64,000 nucleotides of DNA from Candidatus Nitrososphaera evergladensis SR1 (GCF_000730285.1 NZ_CP007174.1:744001-808000); one strand, 5' to 3'. Shown: positions 24,938 to 33,765, numbered from the stretch's first letter. The notes: generated by a model from the letters alone, not told the origin. Numbers and translations: made by a program.

Positions 24938-25375
24938 CTATAGTTCAAGTGCGTCCCCAAGTGAGCGGTAACGACTATAGTCGTCTGCAAGAATTTTAGC
25001 TAGCCTTCTGGTGATATCAGTTGCAGACATCATGCCGACAAGCGAACCGCCAGTTTCTACAACTGGCAGTCTTTTTATTTTGTTCTTTGTCATAGCTTGG
25101 GCAGCAGTATCGACAGAATCGTATGCCTTGACGGTTATTAGGGGCGATGACATGATACTCTTGGCAGATATTTCCTTTGGCTTTTTGTTTTGAGCTGAGA
25201 CCTTTTTAAGAACATCTCTCTCTGTAATTATGCCCACTGGTCTTCTTTTTTCCAAGATTATTATGGCACCTTCCTTGTGCTTAACCATTGCTTCTACGAC
25301 ATCAAGCACGGAGGGGTCTGAGTCGGCGTCAACAGTTACAATCTTTGAGGACATTATTTCGCTTACTGCACTCAT
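24938..25375 (-). CDS. CBS-pair protein
   Basis: 145 residues: VSEIMSSKIVTVDADSDPSV with GIITERDVLKKV, then SIMSSPLITVKAYDSVDTAA with VGMMSATDITRRL. A stand-alone nucleotide-sensing module, with no enzyme attached. TATA-like ATCTATTAAG lies at about 25408; only a weak box-like sequence is upstream. Confidence 0.9.
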   Translation of the reverse strand: MSAVSEIMSSKIVTVDADSDPSVLDVVEAMVKHKEGAIIILEKRRPVGIITERDVLKKVSAQNKKPKEISAKSIMSSPLITVKAYDSVDTAAQAMTKNKIKRLPVVETGGSLVGMMSATDITRRLAKILADDYSRYRSLGDALEL

Positions 25376-25848
25376 GTTTCAATCGTTTTGGATATTTCCT
25401 CCTCTTAATAGATATGTTTGCAGCGCGATGTATTCTGTCCCCCTCCCTTTCTCTCTGAGTATATGTATCTCCGTTACTAATAATGACGATGAAGGTTGAT
25501 GATGCATGATCGTCCAATCCAGCGAGGGACTTTAAGCCATTCTTTAGATATGTGGAATGCAGTTACGGACTTGCTTGCTTGGAGAAAAGCAGATTGTGCC
25601 GCCACATTTTCACTATTTCAAGACCTTCGATAAAATACACGCTCGTGAATAGAGTAATACAACAACAATAAGGGCCTGAATAGAAGCATGCAGGAAAGGA
25701 GATGATGGCAATGAAAAGAAGCACTTTGAAATCCTAAGGGAAGTTCGAGAATTGGTGGTCCATTCAATCAGGATGTTGGAAGCTGTGTAATTTCAGCACG
25801 GTATAATGCAAATACTTTATCACATACCCGATTTGAAATAAAATATGT
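25376..25848. other. Gap with gene remnants only
   Basis: No intact gene. A 27-codon ORF (ATG 25551, MWNAVTDLLAWRKADCAATF) follows a TATA-like GACTTTAAG, and a coding-like fragment without a start, EKKHFEILREVRELVVHSIR, ends at a TAA near 25790. They may be parts of one decayed gene. Confidence 0.3.
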
Positions 25849-26193
25849 ATGAACAAGCTTGATATAATCATCCCTCAAGAGCGCCTACCCAGGCTTAACA
25901 AGCTACTACACAAACACAAGGTTGGCGGAATGTCCTTTTATGATATCAAGGGAGGAGGGCGCACAATACAGGAACGAGTGACTGTTGGAAGAGGCGTCAT
26001 GACTTATGTACCAGAGTTTGGCTTCCGCACCAAGGTTCAGGTACTAGTGCCTGACGCTTTAAGTTAAAAGATTATTGACGACGTCCTCAGAACCTTTGGC
26101 GTTGGTACTTCTGCGATTGGCAAGATCTTCGTCTATGACGTGGTGGAGGCCTATGACCTTGGCACCAAGGAGAAGGGAGATAGTGCTCTATAG
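25849..26193 (+). pseudogene. glnK: PII nitrogen regulator interrupted by an in-frame stop
   Basis: PII (GlnB/GlnK) fold: MNKLDIIIPQERLPRLNKLL, the conserved VGGMSFYDIKGGGR, T-loop region, and KVQVLVPDALS. A TAA at 26065-26067 interrupts the frame exactly where the family usually has Glu (S-E/D-x-I-I), then the same frame continues KIIDDVLRTFGVGTSAIGKI, FVYDVVEAYDLGTKEKGDSA, L and a proper stop at 26193. One base change (GAA to TAA) would explain it. The C-terminal part forms part of the ATP/2-oxoglutarate site, so the 72-residue product should not work. No amt gene is adjacent. Confidence 0.8.
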
Positions 26194-26409
26194 TACTTGC
26201 GTCAAAAAAGTCTCTGCATATCAGCCATTTGCTCAAGAAACTGGAGTGAGAGGTACTTCAAGACAGATATGAGAGATTAAAAATTAATGACTCTATTCTC
26301 TGCACTCTGCCTCTGATCTGGGTAGACCTAGCGACACCAATACGATCGGATGGTAAGCTTTTGCCGGCTGTAGTGGCCAATTGGTTATGTCTGTCTACGT
26401 TAGCCTGTT

Positions 26410-27867
26410 TTACTCAACAATCACCGTTCCTTTCATCCAAGGGTGAAGCATGCAGTAGTAATCGAACTTGCCTTCCTCCTTGAACGCATGCTGCCACTTT
26501 GCTCCAGCCTGTACGAAGCCTGAATCAAAGATGTTGTTCACTTCTGTCACTGTGTGGATCGCATTATCATCGTTTGTCCATGTGACCGTAGTTCCTTCGT
26601 GAACACTTACGGCCGCGGGCACAAACGGCTTTGTAATATCAGGAGTCGAAGATCCTTTCACAATTGTTACCGCATCTGCCTTGACTGCAGTCACGTTTCC
26701 AGCAGCGTTTTCCTCAGCATTATTGCTGCCGCCATGATGATTGGAGTGCATGGATGATGGCGGCATTGATGCTTGGCCAAGGTTATCATATTCAGTCAGC
26801 TTTGCCTTTTCAAGACTCTCTATGCGTTGTTCTTGCCATTCGATCATGGACTTACTTTGCGGCATGTTGCTTGGCTTTTCAAGCGCCTTCAGTTGCGTGT
26901 CATTGTCAAGCACGTCTAGAAATGCCATTGAGCCTCTCTCTTCCTGTATTCCATGAACATGAAAGAGGTATCTGCCCGGCTCATCCCATTTAGCTTCAAT
27001 TATTGCCGTGTCGCCATTAGCAACAAGGTGTGTCTGCGCCCAGTGCGGAGCGTTCCACAATATTCCCGATTGCCATACTTTGAATAATGTACTGTGGATG
27101 TGGAAGGGCGACTGAAGAACGCCACCAATTCCTATTACGTAGAATCTTGCAGTTTCGTTCTTTACTACCCGGATTGGTTCTTCCATGTACTGGTCTGCAT
27201 AACCGTTAATGGGGTAGAACTGCGTAAAGTTTGCAAGAGCGTTAGTAGGATCAAGCTCGCTCAGGACAAACAGGTATTCCCTTGCAGGTTGCATTGGATG
27301 GTGAACAGGATCAATGATCATGGCTCCGTACATTCCCATTCTGACGTGCTCTGTTGTAGGAAACGCGTGGCAGTGATACATAAACAGACCCGCTTCTTCT
27401 GCAGTGAAATTGTAGACGTATTGCTGTCCCGGCAACACTTGTGGAATTACACCATCGTTGGCTGAATTGTGGGAGCCGTGAAAATGGAGTGTGTGAGAGT
27501 ATGGAGTCTTGTTGATGAACTTGACTGTAACGCTGTCGCCTTCATTAAATCTCAGTGTGGGCGCCGGAACTGTGCCATTGTACGTCCAGACCTTTGCTTT
27601 TACGCTCTTGGCTACTTCGATCTCTGCGTTCTGCGCTATCAGTGTATATTCTCTATGTTGAGGATTTGGATTGCTGGCCTTGGGATAAACATCATTTGCG
27701 GTGATATATGCACCGGATGATATAGGGGAAACGGTGCTTAGCTGTTCTTGTTGTTGCTGCTGAGCCTGAGAAATAAATCGAGTCTCAAAGATGAATACAA
27801 AGACCATACTCAAAGTAATGCCCATAACTAGTCCTGCTACGAGGTACCAGATTGCAGGTCTTTTCAC
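26410..27867 (-). CDS. Two-domain multicopper oxidase with C-terminal plastocyanin-like domain
   Basis: 485 residues. N-terminal signal/anchor helix (AIWYLVAGLVMGITLSMVFV). Domain 1: TLHFHGSHN and MYHCHAFPTTEHVRMGM (type 1 Cys/His/Met and His pairs); domain 2: PFHIHSTLFKVW and LFHVHGIQEERG. A linker (residues about 345-390) with Met/His-rich stretches leads to a cupredoxin: IHTVTEVNNIFDSGF and FDYYCMLHPWMKG (Cys-x2-His-x2-Met). It probably oxidises a substrate or reduces nitrite/O2 outside the cell, with the extra domain as electron donor; NirK versus blue oxidase cannot be decided from sequence alone. The GTG start at 27867 has GGTGAGG just upstream. Confidence 0.9.
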   Translation of the reverse strand: MKRPAIWYLVAGLVMGITLSMVFVFIFETRFISQAQQQQQEQLSTVSPISSGAYITANDVYPKASNPNPQHREYTLIAQNAEIEVAKSVKAKVWTYNGTVPAPTLRFNEGDSVTVKFINKTPYSHTLHFHGSHNSANDGVIPQVLPGQQYVYNFTAEEAGLFMYHCHAFPTTEHVRMGMYGAMIIDPVHHPMQPAREYLFVLSELDPTNALANFTQFYPINGYADQYMEEPIRVVKNETARFYVIGIGGVLQSPFHIHSTLFKVWQSGILWNAPHWAQTHLVANGDTAIIEAKWDEPGRYLFHVHGIQEERGSMAFLDVLDNDTQLKALEKPSNMPQSKSMIEWQEQRIESLEKAKLTEYDNLGQASMPPSSMHSNHHGGSNNAEENAAGNVTAVKADAVTIVKGSSTPDITKPFVPAAVSVHEGTTVTWTNDDNAIHTVTEVNNIFDSGFVQAGAKWQHAFKEEGKFDYYCMLHPWMKGTVIVE

Positions 27868-28047
27868 AAATCCTCACCTGGTCTAAGAGCTATTAAATCA
27901 AAACCTATTTTCATTTTGAATTTATCCTCTTTGTTATCTCGCAAACATGACATTGCATTTGCATCTCACAGATTCTAATTCCAATAGAGATCATTTCTTG
28001 GTCGAACCAAAATGACCGCGAATCAGTTCTTAACCCCTATGTATGCA

Positions 28048-28065
28048 CCGCCATGCACTGTACCC
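28048..28065 (+). promoter_or_regulatory. TGCA box upstream of 28107
   Basis: CCGCCATGCACTGTACCC, then TATA-like GGATAATAG at about 28073. The multicopper oxidase diverges 180 bp away and is not obviously served by it. Confidence 0.55.
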
Positions 28066-28106
28066 TTTGTGGATAATAGCCAGATTTCCTATTAGGATAA
28101 TAGTCT

Positions 28107-28721
28107 ATGACGGCAGGACCAATGTCCAGAGTTGGAAACGAGAAGGATAAGTGGACCAAAAGGTTTATGGCAGCAGCTATCGTCCAAGGGGCAATTGTTG
28201 CGGGGTTAACAATCTTTCTGCTGCTAAGTCAGATATCGTTTCTAAAACCAGAAATATCCAGAGTTATTGCAGGAGGTGGTGCAGGAACATGGTTTACTTT
28301 CGGTTACGTTATGTATATCATCATCGGCGTCATTGGCGTAGCGGTATCTGCGTTGTTTTATCATTATCTTGAAAACGTAGTGGGAAAGCGCATGCAAAAG
28401 GGTGCAGATGTCTTGGCTTGGGTCCACCTCATTCTGATGAACATAGGAACTGTCGCCACAATGGGCATGCTGATGTACGCTGGGTACATTGGAGGAGCGT
28501 CAATGCTGCCACAAAGCGTTGGAGGGAAGGGCTATAACGCGGGACAAGCCCACGAGATTCTAGCACCCTTTGTCGAGCCCATATCGGCAACTGTAATCAT
28601 GATCGTGATAGGAGTCATAGCAGGTGGGGCGGGCTTTCTTCTCACTTATAGCTCCACATCATCTGGCAGAGAGTCTTTTTCCGAAAGGAGAAGAGGAAAG
28701 GGCGCTACGGAGGCTGCGTGA
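28107..28721 (+). CDS. Four-helix membrane protein of unknown function
   Basis: 204 residues with four predicted membrane helices (IVQGAIVAGLTIFLLLSQIS, FGYVMYIIIGVIGVAVSALF, HLILMNIGTVATMGMLMYAG, PISATVIMIVIGVIAGGAGF). His residues near helix ends (FYHYLEN, LAWVHLIL) recall the heme-copper oxidase fold but are too few to claim it. It faces the multicopper oxidase, so a respiratory or copper role is conceivable. Arg-rich cytoplasmic C-terminus. Confidence 0.6.
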   Translation: MTAGPMSRVGNEKDKWTKRFMAAAIVQGAIVAGLTIFLLLSQISFLKPEISRVIAGGGAGTWFTFGYVMYIIIGVIGVAVSALFYHYLENVVGKRMQKGADVLAWVHLILMNIGTVATMGMLMYAGYIGGASMLPQSVGGKGYNAGQAHEILAPFVEPISATVIMIVIGVIAGGAGFLLTYSSTSSGRESFSERRRGKGATEAA

Positions 28722-29068
28722 AAGTATATGCCGGTCTTGGCTGACAAAAGAAGGAGATGAGAACAAGGTTAGTACGGCTCATCTACATTCTCATTCCGAT
28801 CTTTTGTACTGAAGAAAGTAGATAATAGCTAATGACTGTCGTCATTATTATTACTCCCATCCCTGCGCGTGGATGTTGTGACGAGGATTTTGACCCAATC
28901 GTGTTGACATTAATTTTAGGCTGAGGGCCCCTCCCTAATGTCTTGCCAACATGCAAAGCAAGAAATACACAATGAAACACAGTGGAGCTCTTTGAGCATA
29001 GCTATCAATATCGATTGATAGTAAAGAATAAATGAATTGTCAAGGGTCCGACAGTCCTCCAAGGAGAA
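28722..29068. other. Gap with no gene seen
   Basis: No ORF with convincing coding character. A TATA-like TAAAGAATAAATG at about 29022-29034 and an AAGGAGA at 29059-29065 belong to the next gene. Confidence 0.4.
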
Positions 29069-29353
29069 ATGTTGACACTTCTTACCAAGAACAAAAAGGT
29101 AGTACAAAACACTGGGATGTTCTTCCTAGTTTTGGGCACTTCCATACATGCATTCAATGTTGCAAACCTTATGACTCCGGGTCTAAGTCACACATGGTCT
29201 GCTATTGCAATTATGGGTTTTGTTCCTACTGCAGGAAGCCAAGTTGGTGGCAAGATCCGAAAGCAAGCGGCTAATGTAAGAAGAAGGAAGCGACTCTACT
29301 CCAAACTGTCTATGTTGGGGAGCGAAGACAGAAACGTGGTTCCTCTACCATAG
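29069..29353 (+). CDS. Small membrane protein
   Basis: 94 residues: two hydrophobic segments (TGMFFLVLGTSIHAFNVANL and HTWSAIAIMGFVPTAGSQVG), then a strongly basic tail (KIRKQAANVRRRKRLYSKL). One of the few genes here with a clear Shine-Dalgarno (AAGGAGA) before its ATG. No family recognised. Confidence 0.6.
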   Translation: MLTLLTKNKKVVQNTGMFFLVLGTSIHAFNVANLMTPGLSHTWSAIAIMGFVPTAGSQVGGKIRKQAANVRRRKRLYSKLSMLGSEDRNVVPLP

Positions 29354-29474
29354 ACTCTTTCATGTCGTTTTCATGTCGTTGTTTGTCCGTTTTTGTCTGT
29401 CTTTCTGTCCGTAGCAGATTTTTTAGCTATAAAGGAAGTAATAAAGTAATTTCGGAGCAGTATTTTTTTTGTTT

Positions 29475-30161
29475 TCATGACACTAGATGATTGAGTATGT
29501 AACCAACTAGGAATGCAACAGCCGCGGCAATTCCGCCCAGCGCAAGCGTGCCAAGACCCGACCTCGCAAGCGACTTGCCCAGTATCCTTCCTTTTACTGC
29601 ACCAATAATAAAAAATGCTATAGCGGTAAAGACGCTAGAATAAACAAATGCTTCCTGCGATATTGTTATCGTGCCCGCCGCATATATTGCTACAAAGGGC
29701 AAAAGCGGTATCACGCCTATTGCGTTGAAGGCCGCAAATGTTGTAACTGCTGTATCAATTGGTCTTCTCCTATCCTCGATTAGACCGAGCTCTTCTTTCA
29801 TCATCGTGTCGAGCCACACCTTGCGCCTTGAAGTAATTATGCGTACAATTTCCTCGAGCAGCTCATCCTTGAAGCCCTTCTTCGCGTAAATGTCACGAAT
29901 TTCCTGCTTTTCCTGATCTGCAAGGTGGTCAATCTCCCATTCTTCGCGCTGACGTGCTCTTTCAATGGCTTCTTTTTGCGACTTGGTCGCAAGATAGTTC
30001 CCGACAGCCATGGAAAAGCCATCTGCAAAGAGATTGGCAAATCCGAGAATAAGCACGATGGCAGGAGAAAGCGATGCTCCCACTACACCTGCAACGACAG
30101 CGAAGGTGGTAACCGCGCCATCAGTTGCGCCATACACAAAATCCTCTAGCGACCATCTCAT
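29475..30161 (-). CDS. VIT1/CCC1-family iron/manganese transporter
   Basis: 228 residues. WSLEDFVYGATDGAVTTFAV then VAGVVGASL in helix 1 and FANLFADGFSMAVGNYLATK in helix 2 are family hallmarks; a charged cytoplasmic domain of about 80 residues (REEWEIDHLADQEKQEIRDI) binds metals in relatives, followed by three more helices. It exports Fe2+/Mn2+ or sequesters it. The expected proton/metal Asp and Glu residues are present. Single gene. Confidence 0.9.
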   Translation of the reverse strand: MRWSLEDFVYGATDGAVTTFAVVAGVVGASLSPAIVLILGFANLFADGFSMAVGNYLATKSQKEAIERARQREEWEIDHLADQEKQEIRDIYAKKGFKDELLEEIVRIITSRRKVWLDTMMKEELGLIEDRRRPIDTAVTTFAAFNAIGVIPLLPFVAIYAAGTITISQEAFVYSSVFTAIAFFIIGAVKGRILGKSLARSGLGTLALGGIAAAVAFLVGYILNHLVS

Positions 30162-30613
30162 TTTCTACGTGTTTAGAGCTTTTGCTTTGATATGTAGTTT
30201 TTATCGATAGCCTTGATGCCCCTCAAAAAGGGTGGTAGAGCCAAAAAGAAATCTCGTCGGATGCCGCAAATGCTTTAGTAAAGGCAAGCGGAGTTTCAAT
30301 TCCTCTCCCCCTGCCCATATTTTACAGGAAATAATAATTCACAATCGTCGTCTGTACCCTGCTAGTAAACACCGCAAAAAGGATTGAAACTATAATACGT
30401 TTGTGCAGGGCGTTTTAAGCTGCCTTTCATACATACTACTGACTGCAAGAGTATTTCCTTTCTTTTTGGCCTTGACTTGCGGCATATTTTTTTGGGCAGA
30501 TGCCTCTCCCCTCCCCTCTGCTACAGAAGGTAGCAATAACGGAGACGAATAATAGTTCGGCACCATAACCGTTCTGCTTTTAACTCTCTGTGAAATAGCA
30601 AAAGTGAGAAAAA
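30162..30613. other. Gap with no gene seen
   Basis: Intergenic between divergent genes. A TATA-like GCTTTTAACTC at about 30577 serves the UspA gene. No TGCA box. I see no other feature. Confidence 0.4.
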
Positions 30614-31069
30614 GTGGTAGAGATAAGCAGGTTCAAGAAAATTCTTACACCAGTCGATGGTTCTAAAGAGTCCCTGCGAGCCGTTGATGTCGCCATCTCG
30701 ATAGCAAGAAAATACGACTCGTGGTTAACTGCCCTTTACATTGTACACATACCTTTTGGAGAAAATCGTTCTTCTTATCCTAGGACAATGTGGTACAAGG
30801 AGTTCGCGGACGATGTCAAGGAGGACACTCGCAAATGGTTTGAAGAAATTCAAAAGAAGGGAAAAGAAAACAAGTTAGAGATAGAGATGAAAATGACAGA
30901 AACCATCAAGTCCGTTCCATCCGAAATAGTAAGATTTGCTGAAGTGGACAAAACCGACTTGATTGTAATTGGGTCACGAGGAAGATCCGGCGTCAAAAAA
31001 TTATTACTTGGCAGCGTTGCATCAGGCGTTCTGACCTATGCTCCTTGCCCAGTAATGGTCGTAAGATAA
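30614..31069 (+). CDS. Universal stress protein (UspA family)
   Basis: 151 residues from GTG 30614. FKKILTPVDGSKESLRAVDV and VIGSRGRSGVKKLLLGSVAS; closest within the window to the UspA gene at 11606 (RSGVKKLLLGSVASGVLTYA versus RTGFKKILLGSIASGIVTYA), so the two are likely duplicates. Confidence 0.92.
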   Translation: MVEISRFKKILTPVDGSKESLRAVDVAISIARKYDSWLTALYIVHIPFGENRSSYPRTMWYKEFADDVKEDTRKWFEEIQKKGKENKLEIEMKMTETIKSVPSEIVRFAEVDKTDLIVIGSRGRSGVKKLLLGSVASGVLTYAPCPVMVVR

Positions 31070-31281
31070 CAAGAATTGAGCCTCTTTCTGCTAGTGAAAA
31101 CCTCCAAGGTTGTGCACAATGTATTTGACCTTTTGTGCTTGTCATGATTTGTCGTGATTCCAGCGATTAAAACTACGTTAGAACGTAAAATCGCCAAGAC
31201 GTTATCTGCCCCATGCTAACAACATTATTTTTGTGTGTGTACGACGCAGAACGTAGTAGATGGTTCTTTTGACCCTTCTTA

Positions 31282-31304
31282 TGCAGTGCATGACAGTGTA
31301 CTCT
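31282..31304 (+). promoter_or_regulatory. TGCA box upstream of 31340
   Basis: TGCAGTGCATGACAGTGTAC with TATA-like GCTAATAGG at about 31309. The downstream GTG 31340 fits the leaderless spacing. Confidence 0.6.
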
Positions 31305-31339
31305 CCCTGCTAATAGGTGTGTTATGTGAAAACCATGTT

Positions 31340-31801
31340 GTGTCTCAAATACCGCCACTGAGAATAAGTGATGGCAAGTTAGTATTGATCGCGCTAGTGG
31401 GAACGATAGCTGCATTTGGCATATTGCTAGTACTTGTAAGTGGCGGCGCGGTGAGGCACGTCGCCATATTCCTGCCCGAAAAGACGGAAGATACAATAGC
31501 CTTCAGGAATATCGATGGTGAGGTACAGGTAATGGGCGTCAAAGGGATCGCAGGCGTAAACCCTACTTTGCTCACAAGAACAGGGGACTATGTACTTGAA
31601 CTTACTGTCATAAATGAGGATGACAGAGTTCACGTGCTCTATATTGATGGAGGAATTCATACTAAAGTACTCAGGCCAGGAGACAGCGATGTGATAACAT
31701 TTCATTCAAAAGATGAGGCAACGTACAACTATTATGATTGGGGTTCAGGTAGAGGTCCACTCGGTCAGATACAGGCGATCAAAGTGACCATGTATGAATA
31801 G
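31340..31801 (+). CDS. Membrane-anchored cupredoxin-like protein lacking copper ligands
   Basis: 153 residues from GTG 31340. An N-terminal anchor (KLVLIALVGTIAAFGILLVL) is followed by a beta-sandwich pattern of cupredoxin type (GIAGVNPTLLTRTGDYVLEL, DDRVHVLYIDGG, KDEATYNYYDWGSGRGPLGQ). The usual Cys and Met ligands are replaced (YNYYDW where C-x2-H is expected), so it may not bind copper. Extracytoplasmic. The longer frame to 31235 passes through the boxed promoter. Confidence 0.65.
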   Translation: MSQIPPLRISDGKLVLIALVGTIAAFGILLVLVSGGAVRHVAIFLPEKTEDTIAFRNIDGEVQVMGVKGIAGVNPTLLTRTGDYVLELTVINEDDRVHVLYIDGGIHTKVLRPGDSDVITFHSKDEATYNYYDWGSGRGPLGQIQAIKVTMYE

Positions 31802-31841
31802 ATGAAAGAAGAGGAAGAGTGGCAGCCCATTATCTATTCAC

Positions 31842-32117
31842 TTACAGGGGATATTCTTCATAGTTGAATTGCGGCGATGCCATTAATGATGAACTTGACC
31901 TTGTAAGCACGATTGTTATCAATGTCGTTCTCTTGAACTTTGCTTGGTCTATTCTGCCTACAATCTTGCGGCCAACAAAGGAACCTGCAAGAATGCAGCC
32001 TCCAATATGCAGCCAGTTGCTATTGGTCCTGTGATAAAGCCCGATATTCTGCCGCCAAGAATCAAGGACTTTGTGCTTGCAGGAAAAGCAAGTTTTTGCT
32101 AGGAAGAAGGAACGCAA
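31842..32117 (-). pseudogene. Remnant of a TauE/SafE-type transporter
   Basis: One frame reads HIGGCILAGSFVGRKIVGRI then DQAKFKRTTLITIVL, like the end of a TauE/SafE repeat; the overlapping frame upstream reads SLILGGRISGFITGPIATGC, like its beginning. The pieces do not form one frame and the flanking helices are absent. Probably a decayed fragment; the family assignment is tentative. Confidence 0.4.
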
Positions 32118-32149
32118 TTGATAGCGTAATCAAAAATTTCTTTGGATTT

Positions 32150-32170
32150 CACTGCACGGCACTGTACTCT
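32150..32170 (+). promoter_or_regulatory. TGCA box, duplicate of the 14847 site
   Basis: CACTGCACGGCACTGTACTC, identical to 14847-14866 including adjacent bases, followed by TATA-like CTTAATAC at about 32176. It now precedes a degraded gene copy and the gene at 32319. Confidence 0.6.
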
Positions 32171-32194
32171 CAGGTCTTAATACTCATCTAGCCT

Positions 32195-32385
32195 GGATTA
32201 TGGCTATGTTAGAAATAATCCTGTTAATCGTGCACCAAGACGTTAAAGGTCAGTTTACAAAACCAAAAGAAACGTATCAGGAGAAAGTACAGCAAAAAGG
32301 AGGATCCCCTGCTTCTCCATGACCATCTGGAAAGAGAAGGTGTATCTGGCAAGCCAAAATCACACACAACAGAGGTATCACAGAC
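32195..32385 (+). pseudogene. Degraded copy of the 14907 gene
   Basis: The DNA aligns with 14907-15065: for example GGAAAGAGAAGGTGTA occurs in both, AGTTTACAAAACCAAAAGAA matches AATTTACAAAGCTAAGAGAA, and CCAAAATCACACACAA matches CCAAAATCCTACACAA. The copy has frame breaks and stops after a few dozen codons, and its 3' half is replaced by the 32319 gene. Confidence 0.65.
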
Positions 32386-32936
32386 CTCGACACTTGGCTT
32401 ATCCTACAGAGGCTGCCACATTCAGGTTTGACAAAAAGCTTCTGGCTCAACTCAGGCTAGAATCTAAGGAGAAGCGAATCAATCTTAACACAGTGTTAAA
32501 TCAGATTGTAAGATCTCATATCGAATGGCATGCAAATGCAGCAAAAGCTGGATTTATGCCAATTAGAAAAGCGCTAATCAAAAGGCTGTTTGATCCGATG
32601 ACCAAAGAACAGATAGATGCTCTGGCGGCTGATGTCTCGCGAGGCTTAATAGAAGAGACCATGATGATTATTATGACAAGCCAGCGTACAGAAGAACCAG
32701 TCTTTGAACTATTGGAGAGGTGGATAAGAGTATCTGGCTTTAACTATCGTCACGAAGTGACTGACGATAGTCATATCTTTGTAATTCAGCACAATATGGG
32801 AGAGAACTGGTCGCATTATATGGGTCGATTGTTTGAAGAAGCTGCATCAGAATTCATGAGAGTCAAACCAGATACCCAAGTTACAGAAAATGCACTTTTC
32901 ATTAGGATTAGAGAGGTTTACGACAAAGACCTGTGA
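32319..32936 (+). CDS. RHH-type protein, paralogue of 22855-23466
   Basis: Up to 205 residues; the first about 25 derive from the degraded copy upstream, so the true N-terminus is unclear. The RHH-like region ATFRFDKKLLAQLRLESKEK then RINLNTVLNQIVRSHIEW is followed by the conserved C-terminal domain with HIFVIQHNMGENWSHYMGRL. Overall similarity with 22855-23466 is obvious across its length. It seems to have been fused to the promoter and 5' part of another gene. Confidence 0.65.
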   Translation: MTIWKEKVYLASQNHTQQRYHRPRHLAYPTEAATFRFDKKLLAQLRLESKEKRINLNTVLNQIVRSHIEWHANAAKAGFMPIRKALIKRLFDPMTKEQIDALAADVSRGLIEETMMIIMTSQRTEEPVFELLERWIRVSGFNYRHEVTDDSHIFVIQHNMGENWSHYMGRLFEEAASEFMRVKPDTQVTENALFIRIREVYDKDL

Positions 32937-33206
32937 GATCGTGGAAGAAATAATCATGCCTAGATGACAGACACTTCCGTCTTTGTAGAGATGATCACTA
33001 CTTGCCAATAGAAATGGGGATATTTCTCCGTTTAGGCAGGAAAATCTGCTGGTCTGTAATAAACTGCAAAGCTTGGCAGCTGATAAAACCTGCTAGCTTT
33101 CACCAAACATGATTCCCAAGAAGAACCATTACAACGTCAAGTTGCTGTGAGTGTATGAATGCTCAGCTAAGCAAAGAGCGACTCTCCACGCCCACCTCTT
33201 CCCGAA

Positions 33207-33429
33207 TCACAATCCCTCAGCCAGAATGATGGGGAGCAGAACGTAGATGGCAATAAACCAAGCGCTGACCAGCATGAAATCGTGTAAGTTAAACGGCAGA
33301 TATGGTAGCAAAGACTGCAACCCCGTTGTTTTTCGAGGGATCACCAAGAAGTATCGCACCGCAGTTTATCGATGTGAAAGCAAGGAAAATCTCAACCAGC
33401 GCTGCGACCTTAATGCCTAGGGATCTCAC
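33207..33429 (-). pseudogene. Frameshifted small two-helix membrane protein
   Basis: GTG 33429 reads RSLGIKVAALVEIFLAFTSI, NCGAILLGDPSKNNG, then stops at 33289. Dropping one G from the GGGG run just after NNG continues LQSLLPYLPFNLHDFMLVSA then WFIAIYVLLPIILAEGL to TGA 33207, giving about 73 residues with two hydrophobic helices. It lies 9 nt after 33438-33707 in the same operon. A sequencing error in a G run, or slippage-based switching, are alternatives. Confidence 0.55.
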
Positions 33430-33437
33430 AATTCAAC

Positions 33438-33707
33438 CTAGTCTGATCTAGGATCGCCTCTCTTACTTCCCCATGCTCGCTGCTGCTTCATACCCCAAGA
33501 GACCCAAGTGGCCCCCATTATTGCCATAAAGCCTATGAGAATCACAACAACGACTGCAATATTCTGATAAACGTTAAAGTTCTCGGCGTAGAAAAACAGC
33601 CACAGAATGATGCCAATTACAGAACCGAAAAATGTGAGGATAGATAGAGCTATTCTCCAACCCATTCCTTGAGAGGTATTAGTATTATTATTTGCTGTCG
33701 TTTCCAT
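33438..33707 (-). CDS. Small two-helix membrane protein
   Basis: 89 residues: Asn/Thr-rich start, helices WRIALSILTFFGSVIGIILW and NIAVVVVILIGFMAIMGATW, and a charged tail. No family recognised. ATG 33707 follows TATA-like CTATATTGTTG with the shared box upstream. Confidence 0.65.
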   Translation of the reverse strand: METTANNNTNTSQGMGWRIALSILTFFGSVIGIILWLFFYAENFNVYQNIAVVVVILIGFMAIMGATWVSWGMKQQRAWGSKRGDPRSD

Positions 33708-33747
33708 GCAAAACTATCTTCCTTTTTCAACAATATAGGTAGTAGGT

Positions 33748-33765
33748 TTGCACTGCCATGCAAAC
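33748..33765. promoter_or_regulatory. TGCA box between two divergent small genes
   Basis: TTGCACTGCCATGCAAAC on the plus strand. TATA-like sequences lie on both sides (minus at about 33729-33738, plus TGTATTTTG at 33770-33778). It serves 33707 to the left and 33810 to the right, the second divergent arrangement after 21743. Confidence 0.65.

Noticed and set aside
28041-28067. Box acting on the multicopper oxidase
   Set aside because: It is about 180 bp from that start and has no suitable TATA on the minus strand near the gene; assigned to 28107 only.
31842-32117. Intact 91-residue gene
   Set aside because: The transporter-like parts lie in two frames and the first 30 residues look random; treated as a remnant.
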